Assembly: GCF_039503195.1 (NCBI RefSeq)
Contig: NZ_JBCJKP010000001.1
Coordinates: forward strand, 1,612,001 to 1,676,000
Direction: 5' to 3'
DNA: 64,000 nt
Source of the DNA: Streptomyces mirabilis
Lineage (GTDB): Bacteria > Actinomycetota > Actinomycetes > Streptomycetales > Streptomycetaceae
In this document: one piece after another, positions 1-8,362 of the stretch
Layout of the letters: the number at the start of each line of letters is the position of its first letter
Position numbering within the stretch: the stretch's first letter is position 1
Program-made: the position numbers and the translations under genes
The notes under the pieces: generated by a model
Database searches by the model: none
The model's input: the letters and a program-made list of their open reading frames with translations, nothing else
What the model was told of the DNA's origin: nothing

Positions 1-93
1 TTCGCCGGTCATGCGGTTGCCGGGAAACTCGACAACTATGTAGTCGATCGGGCCCATTTCGGCGAATTCATCGCTCACGGCGGAATCGCTCAC
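1..93 (-). CDS. DUF6325-like protein, N-terminal part only
   Basis: This is the first 31 codons of a gene that runs off the left edge of the window on the minus strand. It starts with GTG at 93, preceded by an AGGGG Shine-Dalgarno 7 nt upstream; a second in-frame GTG lies at 78. The visible sequence contains M-G-P-I-D-Y, then V-V-E-F-P-G-N and a following M-T-G-E. I recognise this as the start of the small actinomycete DUF6325 family, thought to be membrane-associated. The function of the family is unknown. The assignment rests on about 20 residues and could be wrong. Confidence 0.65.
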   Translation of the reverse strand, partial: MSDSAVSDEFAEMGPIDYIVVEFPGNRMTGE

Positions 94-265
94 GGCTTCA
101 CCCCTGGGTGGTCATGGAGTTTCCCCTGTCCCCGAATGCCTGCGCATCGACGGGGCCGGAATTCCATTGCAGCATCGGACGGAAGGCGCCGCACCTCGGT
201 GCGGCGTTCACCCGCCGGGCCGGTTCCGGGTCGCGGGATCGGATCCGTACGCCTCTGCTGTAACC

Positions 266-1669
266 ATGACGAGCAGCCCGCCTCCATCGGACCCGGACCG
301 GAAGCCCCCAGAACCGTCCGGCGAGCAGCGGCTCTCGGCGCGGGAGCGCAACGAGCTGGACGAGCTGCGGCACCGGGTGAGCGCTCTGGAGACCGGGGGG
401 CCGTCGCGGGCCGCGCGGCACCACTGGCTCCGCTCGACGGGTTCGGTCCTGCTGATTCTCCTCGCCTCGCTGCTGTCGCTGCTGGCCGTCGTCGCGGTCT
501 GGGCGAACAGCATCGTCCGGGACACGGACCGCTATGTCGCCACCGTGGGGCCGTTGGCGAGCGATCCGGATGTGCAGAAGGCGGTCACCAACCGGGTCAC
601 CACCGCCGTCCTCGCGCAGATCGACGTGGACGCGCTGGTCAAGGATCTGGAACGGGCGGCGTCGGAGAAGGGTGCCCCGCCAAGGGCGGCCAAGCTGCTC
701 GGCGACCTGAGCGGCCCGATCACCAGCGGTCTGAAGAGTCTGGTCGGCGACACCGTGCAGCGGGTGGTCTCCAGCAAGGCCTTCGAGACCGTCTGGGTGG
801 ACGCCAACCGCCGGGCCCACAGCGCGCTGGACAAGGCTCTCACGGGCAACGCCACCGGTGCGGTGTCCGCCAAGAACGGTCAGGTCACCATCGACGTGGC
901 GCCGATCGTGGCCCAGGTCAAGGACCGGCTGGTCAGCGCCGGCTTCAAACCGGCCGCTCGGATCCCGGCCGTCCACACGGACTTCGTGGTGTTCGCGTCG
1001 AAGGACGTCGGCAAGATCAAGACGTATCTGCGGGTGCTGGACATCATAGGCGGCTGGCTCCCCGTCATCGCCGTGCTCATCGCCGCCGCGGGCGTGTATC
1101 TGGCCACCGACCGTCGCCGGGCCCTGATCGGGGCCGCGCTCGGGGTGTTCGCCGCCATGGTCGTGCTCGGCATCGTCCTGGCCGTCGCGCGGGCGGTCTA
1201 TCTCGACCATATGCCCGTCGGGACGTCCGAGGACGCCGCCGCCACGGTGTTCGACTCCCTGGTCAGGTTCCTGCGCGCCGGTGTTCGCGCGGTCGGCGCG
1301 CTCGCGCTCGTGACGGCCGCAGGCGCCTTCCTCATCGGGCCGTCCCGGATCGCCGCCTTGATCCGTACGGGCTGTCGCAGGGGCATCGGCGCCCTGCGCG
1401 ACGTCGCCGTGTCGGCGGGGCTCCCGCTGGGTCCGGTCGGCCGGTTCGTGCACCGCTTCAAGCGGTGGATCGGCGCCGCGATCCTGGCGGTCGCCGCGAT
1501 CGTGCTGTTCACCTGGAGTTACCCGACCACGTGGGTCGTGGTGTGGACCGTGGTGATCGTGCTGGTCGCCTTCGCGATCCGCGAGTTCCTGGACACCGGC
1601 GCTCCGTCGGCCGCGGTCGGTTCGACGCCGTCTCCTCCGGCGCCGTCCGCCCCTACGCCGTCCGCCTGA
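266..1669 (+). CDS. Multi-pass membrane protein of unknown function
   Basis: A 467-residue protein that I cannot assign to a named family. Residues 1-50 are charged and proline-rich, with a short coiled-coil-like stretch (about 22-42). A hydrophobic helix at about 60-80 is followed by a roughly 180-residue extracytoplasmic region that begins with R-D-T-D-R-Y, then by about four more membrane helices and a proline/serine-rich tail. The layout of one helix, a large external domain and a C-terminal helix bundle resembles integral membrane proteins common in Streptomyces. The ATG at 266 was chosen because the reading frame upstream of it has no membrane or family-like features. Its 3' end overlaps the convergent DUF389 gene by 17 bases. 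Confidence 0.75.
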   Translation: MTSSPPPSDPDRKPPEPSGEQRLSARERNELDELRHRVSALETGGPSRAARHHWLRSTGSVLLILLASLLSLLAVVAVWANSIVRDTDRYVATVGPLASDPDVQKAVTNRVTTAVLAQIDVDALVKDLERAASEKGAPPRAAKLLGDLSGPITSGLKSLVGDTVQRVVSSKAFETVWVDANRRAHSALDKALTGNATGAVSAKNGQVTIDVAPIVAQVKDRLVSAGFKPAARIPAVHTDFVVFASKDVGKIKTYLRVLDIIGGWLPVIAVLIAAAGVYLATDRRRALIGAALGVFAAMVVLGIVLAVARAVYLDHMPVGTSEDAAATVFDSLVRFLRAGVRAVGALALVTAAGAFLIGPSRIAALIRTGCRRGIGALRDVAVSAGLPLGPVGRFVHRFKRWIGAAILAVAAIVLFTWSYPTTWVVVWTVVIVLVAFAIREFLDTGAPSAAVGSTPSPPAPSAPTPSA

Positions 1670-2615
1670 CCTCGCGCCGGTGCCGGCGTTCGCCCACCCG
1701 CCGCCAGATCGCCCGCTGGCACTTGAGCGTGCCGGTCCCGACCACGATCAGTACGACGATGTTGAGCAGGAGTTGGAGCAGCGACCCCCAGGCCTCGTCC
1801 CAGCTGGCGAACGCGCACGAGACCCCGATGTCGGCCCCGGCCGGGACGGTGGTCACCGAGATGAAGACGCCGAGGAGAGCGCTGGTCCGGGCCTCGGCCA
1901 GCGAGACGATGCCGACGACGCCGGCCAGCACCGCCACCACGACCGAGAAGAAGTTGGGGGTGTTGATCAGATTCGACACGGGCCTGACACCCAGTTCGAA
2001 GGCCCTCGGCTGAAGCCCGAAGCCCCGGACGAACAGCGAGAAGAGGAAGGTCGCGGCGACGGCCAGCGCGAAGCCCACGAGCAGGGCCATCAGGCCCTGC
2101 CGGATTCTCGGCCGGGAGCCGTGGTCGATCGCGAGGGCGACGCTGGTGATGGCCCCGTACTCGGGTCCGACCACCATGGCGGCGACGATGAGGATCTGGG
2201 AGTTGGTGATGATGCCGACCGCGCCGATGAGCCCCGCGACGACCAGGAAGAGGTAGAAGCTCGGGGGGTATCTGCCCTCGGCCCGGATCCGCGCCTCCAC
2301 CTGCGCCCACACCGGTGCGCGCGGCGTGGCCCCGAGCCGCTGGGCCCCGGTCCTCGCGGCGTGTTCCGAGAACACCGTGTCCACCGGATCGAGGACGATG
2401 GAGCCGTGGCGCTCAAGGCCCAGGTCCCGCAGGCCGCGCAGCACGTCGTTCGCGGCTCCGGTCAGGACGTCGCACTCGATGGCGTCACCGTCGGGGTTGC
2501 GTACGCCGCCCGTCTGGAGGACCACGTTCAAGGCGCACGGCTCGTCGCCCAGCAGGGCCATGGTGCGCCGCGTGAGTTCCGGCGGGCACACCGCGCGGAC
2601 ATGAATCATGTCCAT
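1653..2615 (-). CDS. DUF389 family membrane protein
   Basis: A 320-residue protein with an N-terminal soluble ferredoxin-like domain (about 1-85, beginning M-D-M-I-H-V-R) and a C-terminal block of about six membrane helices. The region with S-Q-I-L-I-V-A-A-M-V-V-G-P-E-Y-G-A-I is the hallmark of the DUF389 (TIGR00341) family, whose biochemical role is not established. Length and domain order are normal for the family. The start at 2615 could also be the ATG at 2609. The gene converges on the membrane protein to its left and is divergent from the cyclase gene to its right, so it is probably transcribed alone. Confidence 0.85.
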   Translation of the reverse strand: MDMIHVRAVCPPELTRRTMALLGDEPCALNVVLQTGGVRNPDGDAIECDVLTGAANDVLRGLRDLGLERHGSIVLDPVDTVFSEHAARTGAQRLGATPRAPVWAQVEARIRAEGRYPPSFYLFLVVAGLIGAVGIITNSQILIVAAMVVGPEYGAITSVALAIDHGSRPRIRQGLMALLVGFALAVAATFLFSLFVRGFGLQPRAFELGVRPVSNLINTPNFFSVVVAVLAGVVGIVSLAEARTSALLGVFISVTTVPAGADIGVSCAFASWDEAWGSLLQLLLNIVVLIVVGTGTLKCQRAIWRRVGERRHRREVRRTA

Positions 2616-2744
2616 CCGGACCTCCGCGTTTCGGTGCGGTGCGCCGGCTCGTGACGTGGACAGGTCGCCCCTTCATTAACGCGGTGGGACCTGCCCCCGG
2701 CAACTCGGCGTGCCGGAATCCGGCTTCTGTCGGAGGCTGGTGAC

Positions 2745-3677
2745 ATGCCGATGCCCGACGAGCTGAGCGAGGCCGAGTTCCGGTCGCTCTACCGCCGACT
2801 GCGCGGCACGGCCTCTCTCGGTGGCAGGCGCCGAGGCGCCCTGGACACGATCACCGCGGAACAGGTGCTGGCGGCCGTCCGCGAGGTGCGGTCGGGACGT
2901 ACGGTGTCGCTCGCCGCCCCCGTGGAGACCCGTACCGAACCCGACGACGCCGATCCGGCCGAGCACCGGCTCACCGCTCCGGCCGACGGCGAACCGGCCC
3001 CGAAGGGACTGGACTTCGCTCGGGACCGCTTCGCCATGAACATTCACGGCGATGTGGACAGCCACCTCGACGCGCTGTGCCATGTCATCTACGACGGCAC
3101 GCTGCACGGCGGCATACCGGCGGCCGACGCGCTGTCGCCGGAGGGCGCGAGCGTCCTGTCCGTCGAGCTGGCCCGCGACGGCATCGTCGGGCGTGGCGTC
3201 CTCCTCGACATACCCCGGGTGCACGGCCTCTCCTGGCTCGAACCCGGATCGAACGTGACCGCCGAGGATCTGAGCGCCGCCGAGACCCGGCAGGGGCTAC
3301 GGGTCGGCCGCGGCGACATCCTGCTCGTACGGGTCGGACACCGCCGGCGCCGCGAGGAGCTGGGCCCCTGGGACGTGGCCGCCGCCCGTGCCGGACTCCA
3401 TCCGACCGCGATGGAGTTCGTGGCCGACCGGGAGGTGGCGGTGCTCGGCAGTGACAGCAACAACGACACGGCTCCGAGCGCGGTGCGAGGGGTCGCGTTC
3501 CCGGTGCATGTGCTCGCCGTCCACGCCATGGGGCTGCATCTGCTCGACTATCTGCGGTTCGAGGACCTCGCGCCGATCTGCGCGCGGGAAGGCCGCTGGT
3601 CGTTCCTGTGCGTGATCGCCCCGCTCCGGCTGCCCGCGGCCACCGGCTCGCCCGTCAATCCCCTGGCGATCCTGTGA
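2745..3677 (+). CDS. Cyclase family protein (kynurenine formamidase-like fold)
   Basis: A 310-residue protein of the PF04199 cyclase family, metal-dependent amidases and cyclases related to bacterial kynurenine formamidase. The metal-binding motif H-x-G-T-H-x-D-x-x-x-H of the family appears here as N-I-H-G-D-V-D-S-H-L-D-A-L-C-H at about residues 97-111, so the second half (S-H-L-D and the final H) is intact. The true substrate cannot be told from the sequence. There is no kynureninase or tryptophan dioxygenase gene nearby, so a role in tryptophan breakdown is not supported by context. It stands alone; its stop codon lies inside a perfect 17-bp palindrome. Confidence 0.82.
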   Translation: MPMPDELSEAEFRSLYRRLRGTASLGGRRRGALDTITAEQVLAAVREVRSGRTVSLAAPVETRTEPDDADPAEHRLTAPADGEPAPKGLDFARDRFAMNIHGDVDSHLDALCHVIYDGTLHGGIPAADALSPEGASVLSVELARDGIVGRGVLLDIPRVHGLSWLEPGSNVTAEDLSAAETRQGLRVGRGDILLVRVGHRRRREELGPWDVAAARAGLHPTAMEFVADREVAVLGSDSNNDTAPSAVRGVAFPVHVLAVHAMGLHLLDYLRFEDLAPICAREGRWSFLCVIAPLRLPAATGSPVNPLAIL

Positions 3678-3690
3678 CGACGGTCGTCAC
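3674..3690. promoter_or_regulatory. Perfect 17-bp palindrome at the cyclase stop codon
   Basis: The arms GTGACGAC and GTCGTCAC flank a single G. The left arm contains the cyclase stop codon. A one-base centre cannot form an RNA hairpin loop without melting base pairs, so a protein-binding site is as likely as a terminator. It sits about 90 bases from the 3' end of the convergent gene. Confidence 0.35.
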
Positions 3691-3777
3691 CGGGCGGTCC
3701 CGTAGTGGCCGGCGCTCGCCCCGACGGTGCCGTGATGGTCGCCGTCACCCGGGCGGTGCGGTGATGGCCGGTCAGGG

Positions 3778-4422
3778 TCAGGCGGTCAGCTGGTAGATGC
3801 TCTTGCCCACCAGCCACAGACCCAGCAGCAGGCACACCGTCACGATCGCCTCGTCCTGATGGCCCTCGACCCACGTCCGCAGCCGCCCGAGCCGGACGCG
3901 GGACGAGTCGGGGGCGAAGGTCGCGTAGACCTCCATGACCAGCAGGCTGGAGCTGGCCAGCAGGCAGTAGCCCAGCAACGCCGCGTACGAGGCGGCGTGG
4001 GAGAGGTCCGCCTCCACCACGGTGGCGGCACCGGCGGCCACCAGCCCCCAGGGCTGGAGGAACAGCGCCAGTCCGGCCGCCGTCCACGGGGAGATCCGGT
4101 CGAGCCGGGACATCATCCCGGACGACTTGCGCCGCCTGCCCCTCCTGCGGCGGGTGCGCTCCCCGTACCAGACGAGGCCCACGCCGATGGCCAGTTTGGC
4201 GGCCAGGGCGACCGTGGAGGGCGGCGACTTGGGCGGCGGCGGTTTCCCGCCGGTCATCAGCAGCACCACGGCGATGATCGCGACGAAACTGGCCAGCCAG
4301 GTGAGGACGAAGGCCAGCCCGTTCCAGATCCCGCCCCGTGTGGACAGCACCAGCACGAACGCGGTCACCGAGAAGGGGTTCACGGCGATCGCCAGACCGA
4401 TGAGGACCAGGTCAAGGACCAT
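3778..4422 (-). CDS. GAP/Sap-like membrane protein (sulfolipid-addressing family type)
   Basis: A 214-residue protein with about six membrane helices. It opens with a short hydrophobic stretch containing A-V-N-P-F-S, typical of the actinobacterial GAP family (PF11139), whose founding members help export glycolipids in mycobacteria. I chose the ATG at 4422: it has a GGGGGC Shine-Dalgarno about 6 nt upstream, and the helix begins directly after it. Any longer form would add an Arg/Pro-rich leader unlike the family. The segment between helices 3 and 4 is basic (R-R-R-R-G-R-R-R-K), as expected for a cytoplasmic loop. The lipid substrate, if any, is unknown. Confidence 0.72.
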   Translation of the reverse strand: MVLDLVLIGLAIAVNPFSVTAFVLVLSTRGGIWNGLAFVLTWLASFVAIIAVVLLMTGGKPPPPKSPPSTVALAAKLAIGVGLVWYGERTRRRRGRRRKSSGMMSRLDRISPWTAAGLALFLQPWGLVAAGAATVVEADLSHAASYAALLGYCLLASSSLLVMEVYATFAPDSSRVRLGRLRTWVEGHQDEAIVTVCLLLGLWLVGKSIYQLTA

Positions 4423-4607
4423 CGCTGCCCCCGTACGGCCGCGCGAGGTTCGGGGCGGCGGCGGATGCGCGCATGGCCCCATCGTCACCGCTCCCGCCCG
4501 CACCCACCATTCAGCGGTGCCGTCCGGGACTCCTCGGGCGGCCTCTCCCCCGCACGGCGCAACGGCGCTCGCGCCGCAGGCGGGCGGCCGCCCGGGACGG
4601 CACCCTG

Positions 4608-5570
4608 GTGGCGTGGTCACGCCTCGGGGCGTGGAGCCCAGTCCGGACCCGGGGAGCGGAATTGCGCGCAGGCAGAGGATCGGGCCCGCCCACCGACGGC
4701 CGGACGGCCCGCCTGCGCGGGCGGGCCGCGGAACTGGGGGCGCGGCTGCGCCGGCTGCGCGCCGGCGCAGAGGAACGCTTCCCGGTGATCACCCGCCTCA
4801 CCTCGCACCTGATCGCCGTGAACCTGCTGGATTCCGCGACCCGGCTGGCGGCCCAGGTGTTCCTGACCGCCGTTCCGCTGCTCTTCGTGGTCGCGTCCTT
4901 CGCCCCGCAGGGGGTGCGCAAGGAGATCGTCTCCTCTCTGCACGACGTCTTCGGTATCAACGGCTCCTCCGAACAGGAGTTGAAGAAGGTCTTCGAGGCC
5001 AATCCCGCGAACCTGCAGCAGAGCGCCGGAGTGGTCAGTTCGCTGATGGTGCTGCTCTCCGCCACGGCGTGCAGCCGGGCGATGCAGCGCCTGTGCCAAC
5101 GCGCCTGGCGGCTGCCGGGTGCGAGGGCACGGATCGCCGCCTGGCGATGGCTCGTGTGGATCGCGGCCTGGCTGGTCATCCTCGCCCTGCAGGGACCGCT
5201 GCGCACCGGGTTCGGCGTGGGGGCGTGGCTGGGCGTGCCGCTCCTGCTGGTCACCCAGGTGGGCGTCTGGTGGTGGACCCAACACCTGCTGCTGGCCGCG
5301 CGCGTCCCCTGGCTGCCCCTGCTGCCCGGTGCGCTCCTGACCGGGGTGGCCCTGACCACACTGTCGGTGGTCGCCAAGCTGTACGTGCCCAGCGCGCTCA
5401 ACCGCGGCCTGGACCGCTACGGGTCGCTGGGTGCGGTCTTCACCGTGTTGTCATGGCTGATCGGGCTCTGTGTCGTCATCGCCGCCGGGATCACCGCCGG
5501 AGCGGTGATCGCGCGGGAACCCGTCGTGTCCCGGCACCTCGGCTCACCCGAACAGTCCAACTCGCCGTAA
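4608..5570 (+). CDS. YihY/BrkB-type inner membrane protein
   Basis: About 320 residues with an N-terminal Arg-rich cytoplasmic segment and about six membrane helices, ending with the family-typical motif Y-G-S-L-G-A-V-F-T-V-L followed by a hydrophobic helix. This is the YihY/BrkB fold; its transport role is unproven despite an old ribonuclease BN annotation. The start is uncertain. GTG at 4608 leaves room for a promoter between this gene and the divergent gene starting at 4422. An ATG at 4473 is also in frame but would add an unusual Pro/Arg-rich leader and leave only 50 bases between the genes. Confidence 0.75.
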   Translation: MAWSRLGAWSPVRTRGAELRAGRGSGPPTDGRTARLRGRAAELGARLRRLRAGAEERFPVITRLTSHLIAVNLLDSATRLAAQVFLTAVPLLFVVASFAPQGVRKEIVSSLHDVFGINGSSEQELKKVFEANPANLQQSAGVVSSLMVLLSATACSRAMQRLCQRAWRLPGARARIAAWRWLVWIAAWLVILALQGPLRTGFGVGAWLGVPLLLVTQVGVWWWTQHLLLAARVPWLPLLPGALLTGVALTTLSVVAKLYVPSALNRGLDRYGSLGAVFTVLSWLIGLCVVIAAGITAGAVIAREPVVSRHLGSPEQSNSP

Positions 5571-5605
5571 ATATCCCCCAGGGATACCTTGGGCTTCGGG
5601 GCAGA

Positions 5606-5620
5606 TGCCCACGGTGGGCA
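5606..5620. promoter_or_regulatory. 15-bp perfect palindrome upstream of the GMC operon
   Basis: TGCCCAC and GTGGGCA flank one G, 19 bases before the GMC oxidoreductase start codon. Position and symmetry suggest a repressor operator for the three-gene operon that follows. It could also act as part of a terminator for the preceding YihY-type gene. Confidence 0.35.
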
Positions 5621-5638
5621 GTGGGGACGGTGGCCTGC

Positions 5639-6925
5639 ATGACCGACGCACAGCACTACGACGTCATCGTGGTCGGCACCGGTGCGGGCGGTGGCACGAT
5701 CGCTCACCGGCCGGCGCCCACGGGGAAGCGGATCCTCCTTCTCGAACGCGGGGACTGTCTTCCTCGTGAACGTGACAACTGGGATTCCACCGCCGTCTTC
5801 GTCAAAGGGAAATACCGCGCGCCGGAATTCTGGTTCGACAAACACGGAAACCAGTTCCCGCCCGAGGTCAATTACTACGTGGGCGGCAAAACCAAGTTCT
5901 ACGGCGCCGCGCTCTTCCGTATGCGCCCCGAGGACTTCGGCGAACTCCGCCACCACGACGGCATCTCCCCCGCCTGGCCACTGAGCTACGAGGAACTCGA
6001 GCCGTACTACACCCAGGCCGAGCATCTCTACCTCGTCCACGGCCGGCACGGCGAGGACCCGACCGAGGGTCCCACCAGCGCCCAGTACGCGTATCCGCCG
6101 GCCCAGCACGAGCCGCGCATCGAGCAGCTCAGCCATGATCTGGAGAAGCAGGGGCTGCACCCCTTCCACCTCCCGATCGGGGTGAACCTCACCCAGGACG
6201 ACCGGGGCCGGGCCACCCACACCAGCGCCTGCATCCGCTGCGACCGTGTCGACGGCTTCCCCTGCCTGGTCGGCGCGAAGGCCGACGTACAGGTGGTCGT
6301 CGCCTGCGGCGCCGTCAACTCCGCCGTCCTGCTGCTGCGTTCGGCGAACGACCGGCATCCGCGGGGTCTGGCCAACTGCTCGGACGTCGTGGGCCGGCAC
6401 TACATGCGGCACAACAACCTCGCCCTGATGGCCGTGTCCAAGGAACCGAACGACACCAGGTTCCAGAAGACCCTGGCCCTGCACGACTGGTACCTGGGAT
6501 CCGACGACTGGGAGTTCCCCCTCGGTGGCATCCAGATGCTCGGCAAGTCCGACTCCGAACAGATCCACGGCGAGGCGCCCCGCTGGGCCGGGGCCGTCTC
6601 TCCCGACATGCCCTTCGAGGTACTGGCCCACCACGCGGTCGACTTCTGGCTGTGGGGAGAGGACCTGCCCGCCCCCGACAACCGCGTCACCCTGGACCGG
6701 GACGGCGGCATCCACCTGGCCCTCGACGAGAAGAACAACATCGCCGGACTGAACCACCTGCGGCACAAACTGCAGGGCATGCTCAGCCACTTGGGCATGC
6801 ACGAACACCATCTCCTGTCGCGGAACACGAGCTTCTTCCCGAGCATCGGAGCGGTCAATCCGTCCCTGACGGCCATCGCCAACGCCCTGCGTGTCGGTGA
6901 TCGCATCGCGGACCGACTGCGATGA
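5639..6925 (+). CDS. GMC-type oxidoreductase with two internal in-frame losses
   Basis: A 428-residue flavoprotein of the glucose-methanol-choline type. The N-terminal FAD-binding motif G-T-G-A-G-G-G-T is followed by the adenosine-contacting E-R-G. The cysteine pair C-I-R-C and the C-terminal N-P-S-L-T motif are present. From my knowledge of close relatives (about 540 residues), two blocks are missing. About 60 residues are absent after G-A-K-A-D-V-Q (near residue 216), and about 45 are absent between H-L-L-S-R-N and T-S-F-F-P-S (near 397). The second block normally carries the H-x-x-G-T motif with one catalytic histidine. The frame stays open and the codon use looks normal, so the protein may be made but is probably inactive or altered. 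It overlaps the DUF2252 gene by 4 bases (ATGA). Confidence 0.85.
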   Translation: MTDAQHYDVIVVGTGAGGGTIAHRPAPTGKRILLLERGDCLPRERDNWDSTAVFVKGKYRAPEFWFDKHGNQFPPEVNYYVGGKTKFYGAALFRMRPEDFGELRHHDGISPAWPLSYEELEPYYTQAEHLYLVHGRHGEDPTEGPTSAQYAYPPAQHEPRIEQLSHDLEKQGLHPFHLPIGVNLTQDDRGRATHTSACIRCDRVDGFPCLVGAKADVQVVVACGAVNSAVLLLRSANDRHPRGLANCSDVVGRHYMRHNNLALMAVSKEPNDTRFQKTLALHDWYLGSDDWEFPLGGIQMLGKSDSEQIHGEAPRWAGAVSPDMPFEVLAHHAVDFWLWGEDLPAPDNRVTLDRDGGIHLALDEKNNIAGLNHLRHKLQGMLSHLGMHEHHLLSRNTSFFPSIGAVNPSLTAIANALRVGDRIADRLR

Positions 6926-8340
6926 CCTCGCACCACCCCGCCGACGGCGTCGTCGCGCACCGCACCCCCCGCGAGCGTGCCGAGACCGGCAAGGCCGCCC
7001 GGGCCGCCGTACCCCGCTCCCGTCACGCCGAGTTCACTCCCGCTCGGAAACGGCCCGACCCCGTGGACGTCATCGAGGCGCAGTCCGCGACCCGAGTGCC
7101 CGAGCTCGTGCCGATCCGCTACGGGAGGATGATCGAGTCACCGTTCCGCTTCTATCGGGGGGCCGCCGCCATCATGGCCGGGGACCTCGCCGACACTCCC
7201 CGCACCGGGATCACCACGCAGGTGTGCGGCGACGCGCACCTGCTGAACTTCCGGCTGCTGGCCTCGCCCGAGCGCCGCGTGATGTTCGACATCAACGACT
7301 TCGACGAGACACTGCCCGGCCCGTGGGAGTGGGACGTCAAGCGGCTGTGCACGAGTTTCGTCATCGCCGGCCGGGCGAACGGCTTCAGCGCCAAGGAGCG
7401 GGCCGGCGTCGTGCGGTCGACGGTGCGGTCGTACCGCGAGTGGCAGCGGCGCTTCGCCGCGCTGGGCAACCTCCCCGTGTGGTACGCCCGGTTCGACGAC
7501 GACTGGGTGCGGACCCACGTCATCCAGGAGGTGAGCGCGCGGGCCCGCGAGCGCTGGACCCGGTCGGTGGCGAAGGCATGCACCCGCGACAGCCTCCAGG
7601 CCTTCGACAAGCTGACCCACGTCGTCGACGGGAGGGTCCGCATCGCTCCGGATCCCCCACTGGTCACACCGCTCCAGGACCTGCTTCCGGACGTCGAACG
7701 CGACGCGTTGGAGGAGCGGATCCGCCGGATGATCGAACGGTACGGTCAGAGCCTCTCGTCGGACCGGCGGTTGCTGCTGGAGCAGTACCGGCTGGTCGAC
7801 ATGGCCCGCAAGGTGGTCGGGGTCGGCAGCGTGGGTACCCGCTGCTGGATCGTTCTGCTGCTCGGTCGCGACGACCAGGATCCGCTGCTCCTGCAGGCCA
7901 AGGAGGCCGACGAGTCGGTACTCGCGCCGTTCACCGGGGCGAGCGACTGCCGGACGCAGGGCGAGCGCGTGGTCTGTGGTCAGCGGCTCATGCAGGCCAC
8001 CAGCGACATCTTCCTCGGCTGGGCTCGGGCCGACGGCATCGACGGCGGCCGACGGGACTTCTATGTACGGCAGCTGCGGGACTGGAAGGGCATCGCCGAG
8101 CCCGAGTCGATGGTGCCGGACGGGATGCGGGCCTTCGGTGAACTGTGCGGTGCCACGCTGGCCCGCGCGCACGCGAGGTCCGGGGACCGGATCGCCATCG
8201 CCGCCTACCTGGGCGGGGGCGAGGTCTTCGACCGGGCGCTGGTGAGGTTCGCCGAGCGCTATGCCGACCAGAACGAGCAGGACCACCGGGCACTCGTCGA
8301 CGCCGTCCGTTCCGGGCGGGTCAAGGCGGAAACCGCCTGA
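6922..8340 (+). CDS. DUF2252 family protein
   Basis: A 472-residue protein of the DUF2252 family, which resembles aminoglycoside-phosphotransferase-like kinases. Visible landmarks are F-Y-R-G-A near residue 78, C-G-D-A-H-L-L-N-F near 101 and D-I-N-D-F-D-E near 121; the last two look like acidic metal- or phosphate-site motifs. No substrate is known for the family. The start codon overlaps the stop of the GMC gene (ATGA), so translation is probably coupled. A glucoamylase gene follows after 22 bases with its own AAGGAG. The operon context suggests a role in polysaccharide or sugar-derivative metabolism, but that is inference. Confidence 0.85.
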   Translation: MTSHHPADGVVAHRTPRERAETGKAARAAVPRSRHAEFTPARKRPDPVDVIEAQSATRVPELVPIRYGRMIESPFRFYRGAAAIMAGDLADTPRTGITTQVCGDAHLLNFRLLASPERRVMFDINDFDETLPGPWEWDVKRLCTSFVIAGRANGFSAKERAGVVRSTVRSYREWQRRFAALGNLPVWYARFDDDWVRTHVIQEVSARARERWTRSVAKACTRDSLQAFDKLTHVVDGRVRIAPDPPLVTPLQDLLPDVERDALEERIRRMIERYGQSLSSDRRLLLEQYRLVDMARKVVGVGSVGTRCWIVLLLGRDDQDPLLLQAKEADESVLAPFTGASDCRTQGERVVCGQRLMQATSDIFLGWARADGIDGGRRDFYVRQLRDWKGIAEPESMVPDGMRAFGELCGATLARAHARSGDRIAIAAYLGGGEVFDRALVRFAERYADQNEQDHRALVDAVRSGRVKAETA

Positions 8341-8362
8341 CACGCCTGACAAGGAGAGCAGC

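Noticed and set aside
98..1453. Long open frame antisense to the first membrane protein
   Set aside because: It is Arg/Gly/Asp-rich with no motif, a normal shadow of GC-rich coding DNA; the plus strand frame has clear membrane helices.
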